Source: Gammaproteobacteria bacterium (GTDB lineage Bacteria; Pseudomonadota; Gammaproteobacteria; JAJFKO01). From it: a stretch of 64,000 nucleotides of DNA. The stretch spans positions 114,590-178,589 of the forward strand of contig JAJFKO010000002.1 of NCBI GenBank assembly GCA_021773175.1. Direction: 5' to 3'. Both the position numbers and the translations under genes were made by a program. Every line of letters starts with the position of its first letter. Positions within the stretch are counted from its first letter, which is position 1. Positions 55,801 to 64,000 of this stretch are shown piece after piece. Below the pieces are notes generated by a model that was given only the letters and a program-made list of their open reading frames with translations, was not told the DNA's origin and did no database searches.

Positions 55801-58800
55801 TTGCTTACCTAAAGCATAAATCGCGGTTTCAGTTGGACCATAATAATTATATAATTCATATTCTCTTGACCAGTATTGACCTGTCTCTTTACTACATGCT
55901 TCACCAGCATATATTATGCCTATTAAAGAGTGGTAGTTGATTCTTGGTAGAGCAGAAAGCAATATTGGAGGTAAGTAAATATAATTAATATTATGTTTCA
56001 ACAAATAATGACTTAGTGCCTCTGGATCAACTTTAATTTTCTCAGAAAATATGTGTAACTCACCGCCTTTAAATAATGGAGAAAACAACTCACTGACCGA
56101 GACATCAAAAACATAAGACGTGAATGCTGTTACTTTATCACCCACACTCAAGTTATAAACCTCGTGCAATGCAGATATCGTATTGATAACATTCTTATGT
56201 TCAATCATCACGCCCTTGGGTTGACCCGTTGTCCCAGAGGTATAAATGACATAAGCCAAATTCCGATTTGACGCATTACTATCAATATTTAATGTTGATG
56301 CATTGGCGAACTCAGGTTCCATAGCAATATTATCAATCGCTAATACATGCTTCTTATTTGACGCACTATCTGCTACAAATCTACTATAATATGCTTCATT
56401 CACTAATATTAGTGAAGTTTGTGTATCTTTAAGAATGTAGTCAATTCGCTCTTTTGGATAGCTTGGGTCCATGGGCACATAAGCTCCACCTGCTTTTAAT
56501 ACTGCTAATATAGTTATTAACATATATTCATTTCTATCCAAGCATAGAGCGACTAAATCATCAGCATTAATTTGATAATATGCTCTTAAATAATGAGCCA
56601 GTTGATTCGCCTTATTATTAAGTTGATGATATGTGAGCTGAATGTTTTTATAAACAATAGCGATATTATCAGGCGTTGCTACCACTTGAGCTTCGAATAA
56701 AGCTTGAATCGTTTCATCGCTTACATTGTGCGCTTCCGTCTTATTCCAATCTAATATGACTTGTTGATAACACGAGTCATCAAGATAACGTAGTTCACAA
56801 CATAACTGCTGAGGATTACTGACTATTTGTGCTAATAAAAATTCAGTCAAGGATAATAGATCTTTTATACATGAATCCTGAAATAATTCACCTGCATACT
56901 TTAACTTGAAAATAATTTCTTCATTTAACTCATGGGCAATAACACCTAATGGATAATCCAACTTTTCATCAAAACCTACGGACTCTATATTCAGCTCAGC
57001 TTGTCTGGCTGTATTTTCTGGCTGTGGATAGTTCTCAAAAACAAAGAGACTATCAAATAAGCGGCCACTGCCGTGATGTAATGCAGCCAAGTTCACATGA
57101 CTTCTATCATTGATTTCATTTATTATTTTTTGTATATCATGCAAACTATCAATGATAGGATTCATTGAATTATGATGCTCAATAATTAAAGGTAATGTAT
57201 TAATATACAAACCTACAGACTGTTCTATATTATCTATCGGGATATTTCTTCCTGATACAGTTATACCCACAACTGTCTGTTGGGTATTACCATAAATGCT
57301 TAATATTTTGTGCCAGACATACTGTAAAACTGCATTAACGGTAATGCCTTCAGCTTTACTTAACATTTTTAACTGTTGATAAATGTTGCCACTAAATACC
57401 ATACTTTGTTCTTTTGGCTCTAAAATATGTCTGTATTCATTAATCTTGATATGTTTAGACTCTGCTTTCAGCAAACCACTTAAATCGCTAACACCCTCTA
57501 TGCATAATAAATAATTATCCCAATAAGCTTTATTATCATTATGATGTGCTTGTAAATACGCTTGAGTATTTGTATAGCTGAGATCGATATTTTGATTAAT
57601 TAAATGTGCCTCTCCATGCTCTAATTTACTGTAACTATCATGAATATAATCTAATAATATGGGATGACTCCAACCATCTAATATTGCATGATGGTTACTG
57701 AATAGGCAGGTATATAAATCAACTTTTTGTTTAATGATATATACCCTAAATAAAGGCCCTATATCTAACTCATAAAACTCTTCGCGATCTTGTTCTTGTA
57801 ATGCACTAATTTGCTGTGCCTGTATAGTTAAATCTTGCTCTCCACTTAAATCGATAAAGCGCCAGTCTAATTGAGACTCCTGATCTATAACTTGAATTAA
57901 TTGGTTTTCATATTCCAAACGCAACCTTAAACTTGGGTGCCGATGTTGTGCATATTTCCAAGCACGCTTTAAATTAGCAATATTTAATTTATTTTTATAT
58001 CGCCACAATATCTGCACTCGATACGCATCATCAATATCTCCTTGATTCAATGCATGATAGATAAATCCTTGTTGTAAGCTATTTGCCAAATAAACATTTG
58101 TTATCTCATGCTGCAACTGCAACTTTTGCAAATAATCAGCGGAAATAATTTTATTAATATCACTGACTGTTAAGTAATGTTTAGATTGCTGCGTAGTATG
58201 ACAAATTATGCTTTTAAGATTTTGTGTAAAACTGTCAGCAAACTGCTTTGTCTGAGATTCATTTAATTGACTATTGATAGTAAAACGCAATAGTTGATTT
58301 GTTACTGAGCCATTAATACTTAATATATTATGATCTTCATTTTCTGGTGCTATATTTATACCACTGAATTCGTTGCTGATTTGCCACGAAGCCAATCTGG
58401 TTTTTTGAGCATCTATTTCTGCAATTTGGTGCTGACGTTGTTCTTGATCAATTTGACCTAAATAATTAAAACTTATCCTTGGTAATACATCAGCATCATA
58501 CCCAAACAAGGCACCATACCCTACACCCTTATTGGGAACATCTCGTAAATTCTCTTTTACTGACTTGATATTTTCACCAATATCTTCTAAGTTTCTTAAT
58601 GCAAGCCGAACAGGGTATTGTGTCGTGAACCAACCCATAGTCCGGGTAATATCTAAATCATCAACAACTTCTTCGCGACCATGTCCTTCTAATAAAATGT
58701 AATTTACGCATAAACCATTCTGCCCTACTAATAAAAGTTGCGATAAACTCATTGCTAAGGCTGTTAACAATAAATCATTAATCTGTGTATTGTAGGTAGC

Positions 58801-61800
58801 ATTACTTTCTTGCAATAATTTCTGAGTTTCTTTCTTGGACAAACTCATATCAACTAATACATTTGCAGAGCCATTGGCAACCAAACTATTCAATGGTTGC
58901 TTATTTATAGCATAATCTGCCATCAATGTTTGCCAATAACTGACTTCATTAGTATACGTTTTACTATAATCTGCAATTGCATTAACCCACTGTCGATAAC
59001 TACTGCTTTTCGAACCCAGCTCATCTCCTTGATACAATCTATGCAAATCATCCGCTAAAATTCGCCAACTTACGGCGTCAACAAGCAGATGATGAAATGC
59101 AAAATATACTCGTGCACTACCATCAGCATAACCATGAATGTAGCCAATACTATACATTGGCCCATGATATAAATTAAATATACGTTGCCAAGCCGTTAGC
59201 TGCTGCCCCAATGTATCCGCAAATGCATCACTATCTTCTTCACACAATAAAGTTTTGATATCTAATCGATGTAATTGAGTAAAGACCGCAGCATTATCAT
59301 AATATTGTTTATAATCACCATTGAGCGCTACTGAGCTTTGCTGGTATCGTAATCTAAAGGCATCATGATAGCTTACTAATTTTTCTAGACTCGATGTTAA
59401 GCGCTTAATATCTAAAGCAGGTACTTTAAGCATAAAAGATTGATTCCAATGATTTTGACAATCAAACTTTTGAGCAAAAAACCAAGCTTGAATTGGTAAT
59501 AAAGCAACATCACCAGTCAACAAACCTTCTTCATTTTTAATCTCTATTTTAGTATTAGTGGCTTTCGTGATGACAAAATCATATAAACGCTCAATGCTTT
59601 TATAAGTAAAAACATCTTTTACAGTGATATGTAGTCCTAAGCGTTGTCTAAGTCGACTAACCAACTGAATACTGGAAATACTATCACCACCAAGCTTAAA
59701 GAAATCATCACGAATACCTAGTGCATGCTTTGCTAAGCCTAATGTCTCAGCATAAATAATACAGATTTTCTCCTCTAATGCTGTACGTGCAGCAACAAAG
59801 TGACTCGTGGATTTGAATTCCGGCGTCGGTAGTACACTATAATCAACTTTACCATTAACCGTTAAAGGGATATTTGCTAAATGTATAAATCTATTGGGAA
59901 GCATATAGTCTGGCAGATGTACGCTTAAGTATGCAAGAATATTATCGTCATCAAATGCTGTCTGAGACACATAATATCCAACTAAATATTTATTACCGCT
60001 TGCTGTCCCATCATCTAACAAGTGTTCTCTCGCTGTAATAATACTTTGGCTTATCCCACTGTATCTATTCAGTACTGAGGCTATCTCTTCCAATTCAATT
60101 CTGAAACCACGTATCTTGATTTGAAAATCATCGCGACCAATATACTCTATATTACCATCAGGTAACCACCGCACTAAGTCACCTGTTTTATAAAGACGGC
60201 TGTTCTTATCTGTTTCTTTCTCTAACTCACTTTGAAAGGGATTTGTTATAAATCGGTCTACAGTTAACTCTGGCTGGTTTAAATAACCACGAGCCACACA
60301 TACACCACCTACATATAACTCTCCTATTGCACCAATAGGTAGTGGCTTAAGCTTGCTATCCAATATATAACATTTTGTATTTTGTATAGCTTTGCCTATA
60401 TTAGTGACACCATTACTACCATCATAATGATTTAGACTGACACAAACTGTTGCCTCGCTGGGGCCATAAGCATTAATAACCTTAATATTATTTGCCACAT
60501 AGTGATCTAATACGTTTCGTTTAGCTTTTTCGCCTGCAACAATGAGTGTATCTAATTTAATTATTTTTTCCGCTGTAAGTAGTGCAGGCGGCAATGTGGC
60601 TACAGCAATGTGATGATGCTCCACATAATCAGCTAATAAGTCTAAATCCTTACGTACTTTATCTTTGATAAGATGAATAGCATGGCCGTTACATATCGCA
60701 ACGTATAGTTCAAAAACATGCGCATCAAAAATATAGCTTGAATACCATAAACAATTTTTATTTTCCTCTGAGCCAATATTATTTTTGGTGGTCATTGCCA
60801 CATTAAATTCTCGACTATGTGCCATTACTAAATTAATAACACTCCGATGTTCAATCATAACGCCTTTAGGTTGACCGCTTGTTCCAGATGTATATATAAC
60901 ATACGCTAAATTATGGCTTGTTATATTGTTATTAGAATCAAGCTCAGAAAAACTTAATAATGATTTTTGTAGTTCATTATCATCAACTGCTACAACAGCG
61001 TATTTCGCTGTTTTGCTATGCGGTGTAGAAAATCTATTTTTATATACTAAATTAGTTAAAATTAATTTTGTAATGGTATCATCAAGAATATAGTTGATAC
61101 GTTCGCGTGGGTAATTCGGATCAAGTGGGACATAGGCACCACCAGCTTTTAATACTGCAAGCATTGCTATCAACATCCACTCAGTTCTATCTAAGCACAG
61201 CGCAATCAGCTCATCAGGCTTAATCTGATACGTTTCTTTTATAAATCCGGCAAGTTGATTAGCCTTATTGTTCAACTCAGCATAGGTTAATTCGCCACTG
61301 TCAGAAACTAGCGCAACATGATCAGCCGTTGCTGCCACCTGTTCTTCAAATAATTGCGAAATAGTCTTGTCTTCAGTATAGAACTTATCTGTCTTATTCC
61401 ATTTATAAATTAATCTTTGGTAATCTTTTATATCTAAAGCAACAGTACTATTATCATTGGCAATATCCAATAAAATATTCTTTAAATATTTAGCAAAATA
61501 ATCTAAATAAGTCTTATCCGTAAAAGTATCATGCGCTCTAAGTATAATATTAAAGCCTATCTCAGCTTGTTGAACCACACTGAAAGAAAATGGAATATTA
61601 GTTCTTTCATGGGCATCTGCAATATCTATTTCATTTAAACTTTCATTTAAAACATGGAAATGAACAAAGTTAAAAACGAACTCATATAAATCATGTTTAA
61701 ACATTGACTTGATCTGAGCATATGGCATGTATTTATATTTATAGAGGTCTAACTTATTATTAAAAACCTCCTGTAAACCCTCACTAATAGACTTGGTATT

Positions 61801-64000
61801 ATTTATTTTAAATCGATAAGGAATGGTATTTAAAAATAAGCCGAACAACTTGTCACCGCCAGTTTTTTCCAACCTATTATTAACAACTAAGCCAATTGTG
61901 ATGTCATCAATGTTTAAAAAGAATGTTATAGTTTTTAAATAAGCATATAAAAATATGTTATCCGCGCCAAGGCCATTACTCTTAGCTACACGATGAATTA
62001 ATTGTGACTCTTCAGGCGATAACGAAAATAAAGAAGAAAACATGCCACCTTCTGATTTATCTATAGCAGTAAACTTCCACTTTGCCTGAACAAAATCAAT
62101 ATCGCGCAAATAATTTTCCCAAAAATCTTGGTTCTCTTTATCATTTAAAACTCGCTGCTCATTTTGTATAAACTCGCCATAACTTAGATGGACATCATCA
62201 CTAACTATCGGCCTGTTATAGATATAACCTTGTATAAACTCATTAATTAAATTTGCCACACTCCAACCATCTTCAATCGCATGGTGTGCAGAAAAAATAA
62301 AATCAAACCCTTTGCTATGAGCACTGACAATTAATCTAAATAGTCCAGGCTGCGAGAAATCAAAATCCACTTTACTTTCTTGAGCTATCATTTCACTTAG
62401 AGCAATATCTTTGTTGTATTGATAATTCAGCCTCGTCTCTTTATGAATAAAAGTATAATAATTACCCTCTGCATCTAACTGGAAGGATGCTCTTAGCAAT
62501 GCATGTTTTTGCTTTAGACTTTCCCACGTTGATAGAAATATTTCTTCATTAAATTCTAGAGCGATCTTATATAATGTGACAGTATGATAAGTCCCTTGCT
62601 CATTGAGACTTGACTCAACCAACATCCCCATTTGCAGATAGCTGATTGGATAGATATCTTCAATCACAGCAAGGTCTATTTGATCTCTAAATTTACTAAC
62701 ATCTACCAAGGAAAAAGGCAAATATTCAGACTCTTCTGACTGAGCTAAATTATCTTCATTACTGAGTATTATATTTAAATTACTAATGGTTTTAAGCTCA
62801 AAAATATCTTTAACCGTGATTTTTATAGAAAATGCTTTATTGATCTTGCTTACTACTCGAATAGCTAAAATACTATCGCCTCCAAGTCTAAAAAAATCAT
62901 TTTCTATGCCAACGTCTTCTTGCTCTAATTTTAAAATTTCCGCCCAAATCTGGCAGATCATTCTTTCAACATCATTTCTTGGTGCTATATAGCTATCCGT
63001 GTTCAACACCTCGAAATTATATAACGCTTTTCTATCTAATTTACCATTAGCGGTTAGAGGCAATTCTTCTAATACTATATAACGCTCAGGTATCATATAA
63101 GAAGAAATATGTTCTTCTAAAAATTCTTTAATTTCAGTATCAGAAGGCGTAAATTCATCGGCGACAATATAAGCAATTAACTCCTTAGCACCTGTCATTT
63201 TATTGTTTTTCGTTAAAACAACGGCTTTATTAATATCACCATGTTGCTGCAAAATATTTTCTATTTCACCTAACTCAATTCTATAGCCTCGTAATTTTAT
63301 TTGAAAATCATTACGGCCAATATATTCTAAATTACCATCTGCAAGCCAACGAACTCTATCACCAGTCCTATATAATTTGGCATTTTCATGTCTATTCCTT
63401 TCTGTGTCATTCTGATATGGATTATTAATGAAGCGTGTGCCTGTTAAATCCTCTTGATTCAAATAGCCACGAGCCAGCCCTTGCCCGCCTACGTATAGTT
63501 CTCCAATTGCACCGACAGGTAATGGTTTAAGAGCGCCATCTAAAACATAGACTTTATAATTATTATAGGGTTTACCAATATGATTTATTGTATTTAATAT
63601 TTTTCCATTTGCATAAACCGTAGCGAAACAAGCCCCGACTGTTGTTTCTGTTGGACCATATTCATCATAGATAGTTAAATCTTTTTTATTGATTCTATTC
63701 AGCAACGTATTGGTTATCTTCTCTCCGCCTAAGATTACGATATTAATTTGGGTAGCAGGAAGTGACTCTGCTAATAACTCAAAATAGCTTGGCACTAACT
63801 TAACAATATTTACCTTGTTTTTTAGTAGGTGAGCTTGATAAGCATCAATATCTTGCAAACTCCCTGAGTATATACTGATGGTATAACCTCGACATAAACT
63901 ACAAATAGTTGTCGTCACAGTTAAGTCAAACCCTAGATTTGTAGAATAATCCACAATATTGTGTTCATTCTTAAAAAGATGCTCTTTTACATTATTAAAA
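52831..64000 (-). CDS. Non-ribosomal peptide synthetase, C-terminal three modules with thioesterase (5' end outside window)
   Basis: The frame stays open through the window edge (the GTG at 63954 is not the true start), so at least 3720 residues are present. Counting from that GTG: A1 partial (to about 310); PCP1 (LGGDS, Ser361); C (HHAIEDGW near 557); A2 (864-1369, TSGTSGQPKG); PCP2 (Ser1425); E1 (1475-1930, HHLLVDAVSW, EGHGREE, FNYLGQ); C (1950-2385, HHAILDGW); A3 (2416-2917); PCP3 (Ser2966); E2 (3020-3440); TE (3465-3707, GWSFGG, near Ser3549). By-eye alignment to GrsA gives specificity codes DLTKIGEVGK for A1 (Asn type), DAFTIAAVCK for A2 (Phe-like) and DVSYIAYIYK for A3 (no match known to me). 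All carrier serines and condensation or epimerisation histidines are intact. The product would end Asn, D-aromatic, D-Xaa and be released by TE. Confidence 0.95.
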   Translation of the reverse strand, partial: FNNVKEHLFKNEHNIVDYSTNLGFDLTVTTTICSLCRGYTISIYSGSLQDIDAYQAHLLKNKVNIVKLVPSYFELLAESLPATQINIVILGGEKITNTLLNRINKKDLTIYDEYGPTETTVGACFATVYANGKILNTINHIGKPYNNYKVYVLDGALKPLPVGAIGELYVGGQGLARGYLNQEDLTGTRFINNPYQNDTERNRHENAKLYRTGDRVRWLADGNLEYIGRNDFQIKLRGYRIELGEIENILQQHGDINKAVVLTKNNKMTGAKELIAYIVADEFTPSDTEIKEFLEEHISSYMIPERYIVLEELPLTANGKLDRKALYNFEVLNTDSYIAPRNDVERMICQIWAEILKLEQEDVGIENDFFRLGGDSILAIRVVSKINKAFSIKITVKDIFELKTISNLNIILSNEDNLAQSEESEYLPFSLVDVSKFRDQIDLAVIEDIYPISYLQMGMLVESSLNEQGTYHTVTLYKIALEFNEEIFLSTWESLKQKHALLRASFQLDAEGNYYTFIHKETRLNYQYNKDIALSEMIAQESKVDFDFSQPGLFRLIVSAHSKGFDFIFSAHHAIEDGWSVANLINEFIQGYIYNRPIVSDDVHLSYGEFIQNEQRVLNDKENQDFWENYLRDIDFVQAKWKFTAIDKSEGGMFSSLFSLSPEESQLIHRVAKSNGLGADNIFLYAYLKTITFFLNIDDITIGLVVNNRLEKTGGDKLFGLFLNTIPYRFKINNTKSISEGLQEVFNNKLDLYKYKYMPYAQIKSMFKHDLYEFVFNFVHFHVLNESLNEIDIADAHERTNIPFSFSVVQQAEIGFNIILRAHDTFTDKTYLDYFAKYLKNILLDIANDNSTVALDIKDYQRLIYKWNKTDKFYTEDKTISQLFEEQVAATADHVALVSDSGELTYAELNNKANQLAGFIKETYQIKPDELIALCLDRTEWMLIAMLAVLKAGGAYVPLDPNYPRERINYILDDTITKLILTNLVYKNRFSTPHSKTAKYAVVAVDDNELQKSLLSFSELDSNNNITSHNLAYVIYTSGTSGQPKGVMIEHRSVINLVMAHSREFNVAMTTKNNIGSEENKNCLWYSSYIFDAHVFELYVAICNGHAIHLIKDKVRKDLDLLADYVEHHHIAVATLPPALLTAEKIIKLDTLIVAGEKAKRNVLDHYVANNIKVINAYGPSEATVCVSLNHYDGSNGVTNIGKAIQNTKCYILDSKLKPLPIGAIGELYVGGVCVARGYLNQPELTVDRFITNPFQSELEKETDKNSRLYKTGDLVRWLPDGNIEYIGRDDFQIKIRGFRIELEEIASVLNRYSGISQSIITAREHLLDDGTASGNKYLVGYYVSQTAFDDDNILAYLSVHLPDYMLPNRFIHLANIPLTVNGKVDYSVLPTPEFKSTSHFVAARTALEEKICIIYAETLGLAKHALGIRDDFFKLGGDSISSIQLVSRLRQRLGLHITVKDVFTYKSIERLYDFVITKATNTKIEIKNEEGLLTGDVALLPIQAWFFAQKFDCQNHWNQSFMLKVPALDIKRLTSSLEKLVSYHDAFRLRYQQSSVALNGDYKQYYDNAAVFTQLHRLDIKTLLCEEDSDAFADTLGQQLTAWQRIFNLYHGPMYSIGYIHGYADGSARVYFAFHHLLVDAVSWRILADDLHRLYQGDELGSKSSSYRQWVNAIADYSKTYTNEVSYWQTLMADYAINKQPLNSLVANGSANVLVDMSLSKKETQKLLQESNATYNTQINDLLLTALAMSLSQLLLVGQNGLCVNYILLEGHGREEVVDDLDITRTMGWFTTQYPVRLALRNLEDIGENIKSVKENLRDVPNKGVGYGALFGYDADVLPRISFNYLGQIDQEQRQHQIAEIDAQKTRLASWQISNEFSGINIAPENEDHNILSINGSVTNQLLRFTINSQLNESQTKQFADSFTQNLKSIICHTTQQSKHYLTVSDINKIISADYLQKLQLQHEITNVYLANSLQQGFIYHALNQGDIDDAYRVQILWRYKNKLNIANLKRAWKYAQHRHPSLRLRLEYENQLIQVIDQESQLDWRFIDLSGEQDLTIQAQQISALQEQDREEFYELDIGPLFRVYIIKQKVDLYTCLFSNHHAILDGWSHPILLDYIHDSYSKLEHGEAHLINQNIDLSYTNTQAYLQAHHNDNKAYWDNYLLCIEGVSDLSGLLKAESKHIKINEYRHILEPKEQSMVFSGNIYQQLKMLSKAEGITVNAVLQYVWHKILSIYGNTQQTVVGITVSGRNIPIDNIEQSVGLYINTLPLIIEHHNSMNPIIDSLHDIQKIINEINDRSHVNLAALHHGSGRLFDSLFVFENYPQPENTARQAELNIESVGFDEKLDYPLGVIAHELNEEIIFKLKYAGELFQDSCIKDLLSLTEFLLAQIVSNPQQLCCELRYLDDSCYQQVILDWNKTEAHNVSDETIQALFEAQVVATPDNIAIVYKNIQLTYHQLNNKANQLAHYLRAYYQINADDLVALCLDRNEYMLITILAVLKAGGAYVPMDPSYPKERIDYILKDTQTSLILVNEAYYSRFVADSASNKKHVLAIDNIAMEPEFANASTLNIDSNASNRNLAYVIYTSGTTGQPKGVMIEHKNVINTISALHEVYNLSVGDKVTAFTSYVFDVSVSELFSPLFKGGELHIFSEKIKVDPEALSHYLLKHNINYIYLPPILLSALPRINYHSLIGIIYAGEACSKETGQYWSREYELYNYYGPTETAIYALGKQVYNGDVNLIGKPIDNVSAYVLDDNLTPLPIGAIGELHIGGAGLARGYLNKADLTATAFIPNPFQTESEKQLYKNARLYKTGDLVRWLADGNVEYIGRNDFQVKIRGFRIELREIESILSNYEDIKQAVVVTREHVSEDGIPTGNKYLVGYYVSDKLLNEHAVLTYLNQYLPNHMLPSMLLHIENLPLTINGKLDYQALPKSEFKNMEHYTSPRNVLEEQVCAIYAEILNLDASKIGITDNFFSLGGDSILSIQLVSKLKQNLDIHISVKDIFSYKTILKLFDNLINKRLIKKEEIIVKTEQGVLSGGFNLLPIQKWFFSQAFSLANHWNQSFLVKVPALNITQLTMSVEKLIEHHDVFRLRYRNMQNMTTYKQYYNDEATCEQLRLLDISTMKNKEGSNEFSDELTEMFTAWQGQFNLESGPIYSVGYIYGYADGSARLYFALHHLIVDTVSWRILTEDLKQLYLGNNLGLKGSSYRQWVETAKHYEKQHQDEKKYWLNIVEHIDNNKLISLLDEDHVKISIDLSFSKITTNQLLREAGKAYNTQINDLLLTALAYALSSLTKSNTNHILLEGHGREEISDEIDINRTVGWFTTMYPVQLTVQKDFATSIKQNKERLRNIPNKGIGYGVLIGYESRDCPKISFNYLGQFDENTRSEVDQWNVVNESSGVSMSELNIDNSIININGLVLGGQLQFNITSSLSQSHLTHFVNVFKENLEAMITCCANKKTTEYTMSDFGDFEPYVEFNEEQQDRLFMFPPGGGGAESYFDNMVPLLADLNLTIFNNISYYMRNKISEESINYHTYESLAYDYICQIKKIQPTGPYHLFGWSFGGVLAVEIARQLVGLGDKIESIILVDSYFNYKKAVKNAGITLTNKVLESINYKYHLPRADKSWAENVKNIVLIKALEALPINVAKKPEQFDLTAEDTAKITKYYTENTEANYLEEMLANKACHVITMAFDHENWIKDNLQLKEICKQVLNLVKSILETA

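Noticed and set aside
63954..63956. GTG as the true start of the NRPS
   Set aside because: The frame is open up to the window edge and the GTG lies inside an adenylation domain, so the protein begins outside the window.

Overview
The window comes from an AT-rich gammaproteobacterium. Several things point towards the order Legionellales (Legionella, Coxiella, Berkiella or Aquicella type relatives): a two-subunit glycine decarboxylase, a CsrA paralogue beside a small HTH gene, a Fic protein, and large repeat or kinase-like proteins that look like secreted effectors. This placement is inference; there is no rRNA or tRNA gene in the window to confirm it. No CRISPR array and no intact transposase gene were seen.

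Layout. 1-8700: end of a eukaryote-type OMP decarboxylase, a small secreted protein, a phosphatase-superfamily gene broken by an in-frame TGA, a short moxR-DUF58-DUF4381 operon, an MFS pump divergent from a LysR regulator, and a Fic enzyme with a striking inverted 28-bp repeat upstream. 8873-16444: a minus-strand operon tssJ-tssK-tssL-tssM (type VI secretion membrane complex plus baseplate adaptor) ending in a 513-residue protein of unknown function that may be its cargo. 16596-25091: SDR, DJ-1/PfpI, hemE and aroK, then a reduced pil locus (pilQ and a re-modelled pilP, no pilMNO) divergent from mrcA. 25263-30159: a small Ala/Gln-rich protein, a 1231-residue protein with about 90-residue repeats and a kinase-like catalytic loop, and a decayed small gene. 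30179-41546: glycine cleavage system (gcvT, gcvH, gcvPA, gcvPB), pgpA, GST, an adenine-deaminase-like enzyme, an MFS transporter, pcm, and a slipin/NfeD pair. 41587-44752: a small HTH-csrA-orphan operon, decayed genes including a relic of the nrdB 3' end, and a membrane acyltransferase. 44753-49150: nrdA and nrdB, with a DnaA box upstream. 49680-51480: a 34-residue-repeat protein and an ErpA-like Fe-S carrier with an acidic insert. 51839-64000: a JmjC/cupin_8 oxygenase and a very large NRPS whose start lies beyond the window.

The most notable system is the NRPS locus. The visible domains are A(partial)-PCP-C-A-PCP-E-C-A-PCP-E-TE. By-eye specificity codes read Asn for the first A domain, Phe-like for the second and unassigned for the third, so the product should end in L-Asn, D-Phe (or a similar aromatic residue), D-Xaa. 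The oxygenase 17 bp downstream belongs to the superfamily that contains the asparaginyl hydroxylase FIH, which suggests a hydroxylated residue.

A second theme is a dispersed, transposase-less palindromic element. Its ends read TAGGACTTACGCTAAA or close variants, with copies at about 20495, 44406, 46053 and 51594 and isolated ends at 18981 and 45960. A third theme is the pair of repeat proteins (25879-29574 and 49680-50924), both with Ser/Pro-rich basic tails, which look like host-directed effectors.
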